NCBI GenBank assembly: GCA_002329575.1
Contig: DCTK01000054.1
Span: forward strand, 7,923 to 16,993
Direction: 5' to 3'
Origin: Sutterella sp. UBA1442
GTDB lineage: Bacteria > Pseudomonadota > Gammaproteobacteria > Burkholderiales > Burkholderiaceae_F
Length of the DNA stretch: 9,071 nucleotides
Shown: piece after piece, positions 7,715 through 9,071 of the stretch
Layout: every line of letters starts with the position of its first letter
Position numbering within the stretch: the first letter of the stretch is position 1
Notes under the pieces: model-generated
Told to the model about the DNA's origin: nothing
The model's input: only the letters and a program-made list of their open reading frames with translations
Database searches by the model: none
Program-made: the position numbers and the translations under genes

Positions 7715-7756
7715 GAATGCAATAATTCGCCATTACGATGACGAATTATTGCATTT
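7715..7756 (+). repeat. Large hairpin between lolD and tatD
   Basis: AATGCAATAATTCG (7716-7729) pairs perfectly with its complement at 7742-7755, and a flanking G-U makes 15 pairs around a 12-nt loop (7730-7741). No T run follows on the + strand, and the 3' arm ends 19 nt before the tatD ATG. Possible roles are partial termination, mRNA 3'-end protection for lolD, or control of tatD translation. The gene-free gap is 76 nt in all. Confidence 0.6.
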
Positions 7757-7774
7757 ATGCACAAATTGAAATAA

Positions 7775-8563
7775 ATGACCTATATCGATACACATTCTCA
7801 TGTAGGACTTGCAGGCACTTTTGATGAGGCCTTGCAGGAAGTCGAGAGCGCGCGTGCATTAGGCGTCTCAACCGGCCTGATGACAACGGGCAGTAGCGCC
7901 GATTTTTCTCGTATTATCGATTGGGCACCCCGCTTAGGCTGGGGATACACCTTGGGACTTCATCCATTATTTATCCAAGGAGAATCAGAGAAGTCGCTAG
8001 AGCTTCTTCGCGAAACGATCGTTTCGCATCTCGATGACCCGTATTTAATTGGTGTGGGTGAAATCGGATTGGATTTCTACGTACAGGGGCTTGACCGGGA
8101 AAAGCAGGAGTATTTCTTTGCCGAGCAACTCAAAATCGCTCAAGCGTTCTCTCTGCCGGTGACGATTCACGCCCGCCGCAGTTTATTCCGAGTGATGCAT
8201 TTTGTGAAAGCGATTGGAGTGACGGGTGGAGCAATTCACGCATTTACGGGTTCTGTGGAAGAGGCAAAGGACGTTCGCCGCGCAGGGCTTTATTTGGGCG
8301 TCGGTGGAGCAGTGACCTATACGGGTAGCAAAAAGGTGCGCAAAATCGTCACTGAACTTGGGCTCGAGAACATCGTTCTTGAAACTGACTCTCCGGACAT
8401 GGCACCGGCTTTTGATTCCCAGCGCTCAAGGGCTGAGTATTTACCGCGGTATGCACAAACGATCGCAGATTTACTCAAAGTAACTGTTCAAGAGGTTAGG
8501 CAAAAAACGGGAGAGAATGCTTTGAAGGCATTCGGCAGGATCGCTATCAAAGAGCAGATGTAA
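7775..8563 (+). CDS. TatD/YjjV-family metal-dependent hydrolase
   Basis: A 262-residue cytoplasmic TIM-barrel metallohydrolase of the TatD family, known for divalent-metal-dependent DNase activity. The metal-site residues are in place: H7 and H9 in 'DTHSHV', E96 in 'GVGEIGLDFY', H132 in 'TIHAR', H155 in 'IHAFTGS' and D205 in 'ETDSPDM'. H63 in 'GLHP' is also conserved. The 'TDSPDMAP' ending, instead of the 'TD[AS]PYL' of classic TatD, resembles the YjjV subgroup, so I do not assign tatD itself. Length is normal. No clear Shine-Dalgarno precedes ATG 7775 (upstream bases are AAATTGAAATAA), so translation may be weak or depend on upstream structure. It lies 76 nt after lolD on the same strand and may be read through from the lol promoter, with the intervening hairpin limiting expression. 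It converges with the AT-rich ORF 22 nt downstream. Confidence 0.92.
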   Translation: MTYIDTHSHVGLAGTFDEALQEVESARALGVSTGLMTTGSSADFSRIIDWAPRLGWGYTLGLHPLFIQGESEKSLELLRETIVSHLDDPYLIGVGEIGLDFYVQGLDREKQEYFFAEQLKIAQAFSLPVTIHARRSLFRVMHFVKAIGVTGGAIHAFTGSVEEAKDVRRAGLYLGVGGAVTYTGSKKVRKIVTELGLENIVLETDSPDMAPAFDSQRSRAEYLPRYAQTIADLLKVTVQEVRQKTGENALKAFGRIAIKEQM

Positions 8564-8585
8564 AGCGGAAAATAGTAAAGTGCCG

Positions 8586-9032
8586 CTAGCTCTTGACGGT
8601 AATTTCCTTACGACATAATGAAGTTTTGTCTTGCCAATCGCTAGGGTAAAGTTCAGGAATTATTGTTAAAGATGTGTTGACAACCATTCTATATTTGTGA
8701 TTCTTATACAACGTATCTTGAAAATCTAGCAATTTAAGGTAACTTTCTTGGGAAAAGTCACAGTCTTGTAAGGACCCAACGAAATTTTCTATTTTCAAAA
8801 GTTGATGACTGATCAGCAAATCCCATTCTTGTCTGCTTAAATTACAGTGAGAGAACCCTTCCATTTTCGCTCGCCGTTTGTACTTTACTTTGTTCGTCCC
8901 TTCTTTAGAAAAGTCATCTTCGTTGAACTTCCTGTCAAAAAAATCTCGATCAACATCTCCCACTTTAAGTTTATCCAGGCGTATATGCTGGAAAGACTCT
9001 AGCATGGGATAGTTGATATACAACTTTCCCAT
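8586..9032 (-). CDS. Unidentified AT-rich ORF, probably a truncated C-terminal remnant
   Basis: A 148-residue - strand frame I cannot assign. It begins MGKLYINYPMLESFQHI and is soluble, charged and without signal peptide or membrane segments; residues 22-60 are rich in Asp, Lys and Arg. The opening '[GK]LYINYPMLES' looks like an internal conserved block of a larger protein, not a natural N-terminus. The frame upstream of the ATG continues to the window edge as plausible sequence (FRDSSD directly before the Met) but is broken by TAG at 9051-9053. There is no good Shine-Dalgarno. Hand-counted G+C over 8641-9000 is about 36%, against about 50-52% in argG and the TatD-like gene, and A/T-ending codons dominate. 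This suggests horizontal acquisition and possible decay. It could still be a small functional gene. It is convergent with the TatD-like gene and only 22 nt from it. Confidence 0.5.
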   Translation of the reverse strand: MGKLYINYPMLESFQHIRLDKLKVGDVDRDFFDRKFNEDDFSKEGTNKVKYKRRAKMEGFSHCNLSRQEWDLLISHQLLKIENFVGSLQDCDFSQESYLKLLDFQDTLYKNHKYRMVVNTSLTIIPELYPSDWQDKTSLCRKEITVKS

Positions 9033-9071
9033 ATCGGACGAATCTCTAAACTAAACAACTCCCCACTCAAG

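Overview
The window reads as an ordinary chromosomal segment of a Gram-negative proteobacterium. The Lol lipoprotein-export genes imply an outer membrane. The E. coli-type long ArgG, the WYL regulator with a 'WFTPDELH' linker and the lolC-lolD-tatD order suggest a betaproteobacterium (Burkholderiales; Sutterella-like gut genera are a guess). Sampled stretches of the main genes are about 50-52% G+C. The last ~490 bases are clearly more AT-rich, about 36% G+C over the 360 bases I counted by hand.

Layout, left to right. (1) The last 31 codons of an unidentified + strand gene, closed by a strong intrinsic terminator. (2) A two-gene + strand unit: a WYL-domain transcription factor and, 14 nt later, a calcineurin-like metallophosphoesterase. 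It ends at a perfect palindromic terminator shared with (3), a convergent - strand AI-2E/PerM-family membrane protein. (4) Divergent from that, a NUDIX hydrolase of the ADP-ribose pyrophosphatase type. (5) A 194-nt gap holding three successive hairpins and a candidate promoter, then argG (argininosuccinate synthase). (6) A hairpin terminator followed at once by an extended -10 promoter, then lolC/lolF, lolD (overlapping by 8 nt) and a TatD/YjjV-family metal-dependent hydrolase, with a 15-bp hairpin between lolD and tatD. (7) A convergent AT-rich - strand ORF of unknown function that looks like the C-terminal part of a longer protein.

Most of the window is housekeeping: arginine synthesis, lipoprotein export, nucleotide and nucleic-acid hydrolysis. 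LolC/F and LolD form one ABC machine. The WYL regulator and phosphoesterase are probably co-transcribed. The most unusual item is the AT-rich ORF at the right edge, whose reading frame continues upstream of its ATG past a TAG stop. It may be a decayed or truncated accessory gene. I see no CRISPR array, transposase, integrase, tRNA or rRNA. No gene-free stretch exceeds 300 bases; the largest is 4088-4281.
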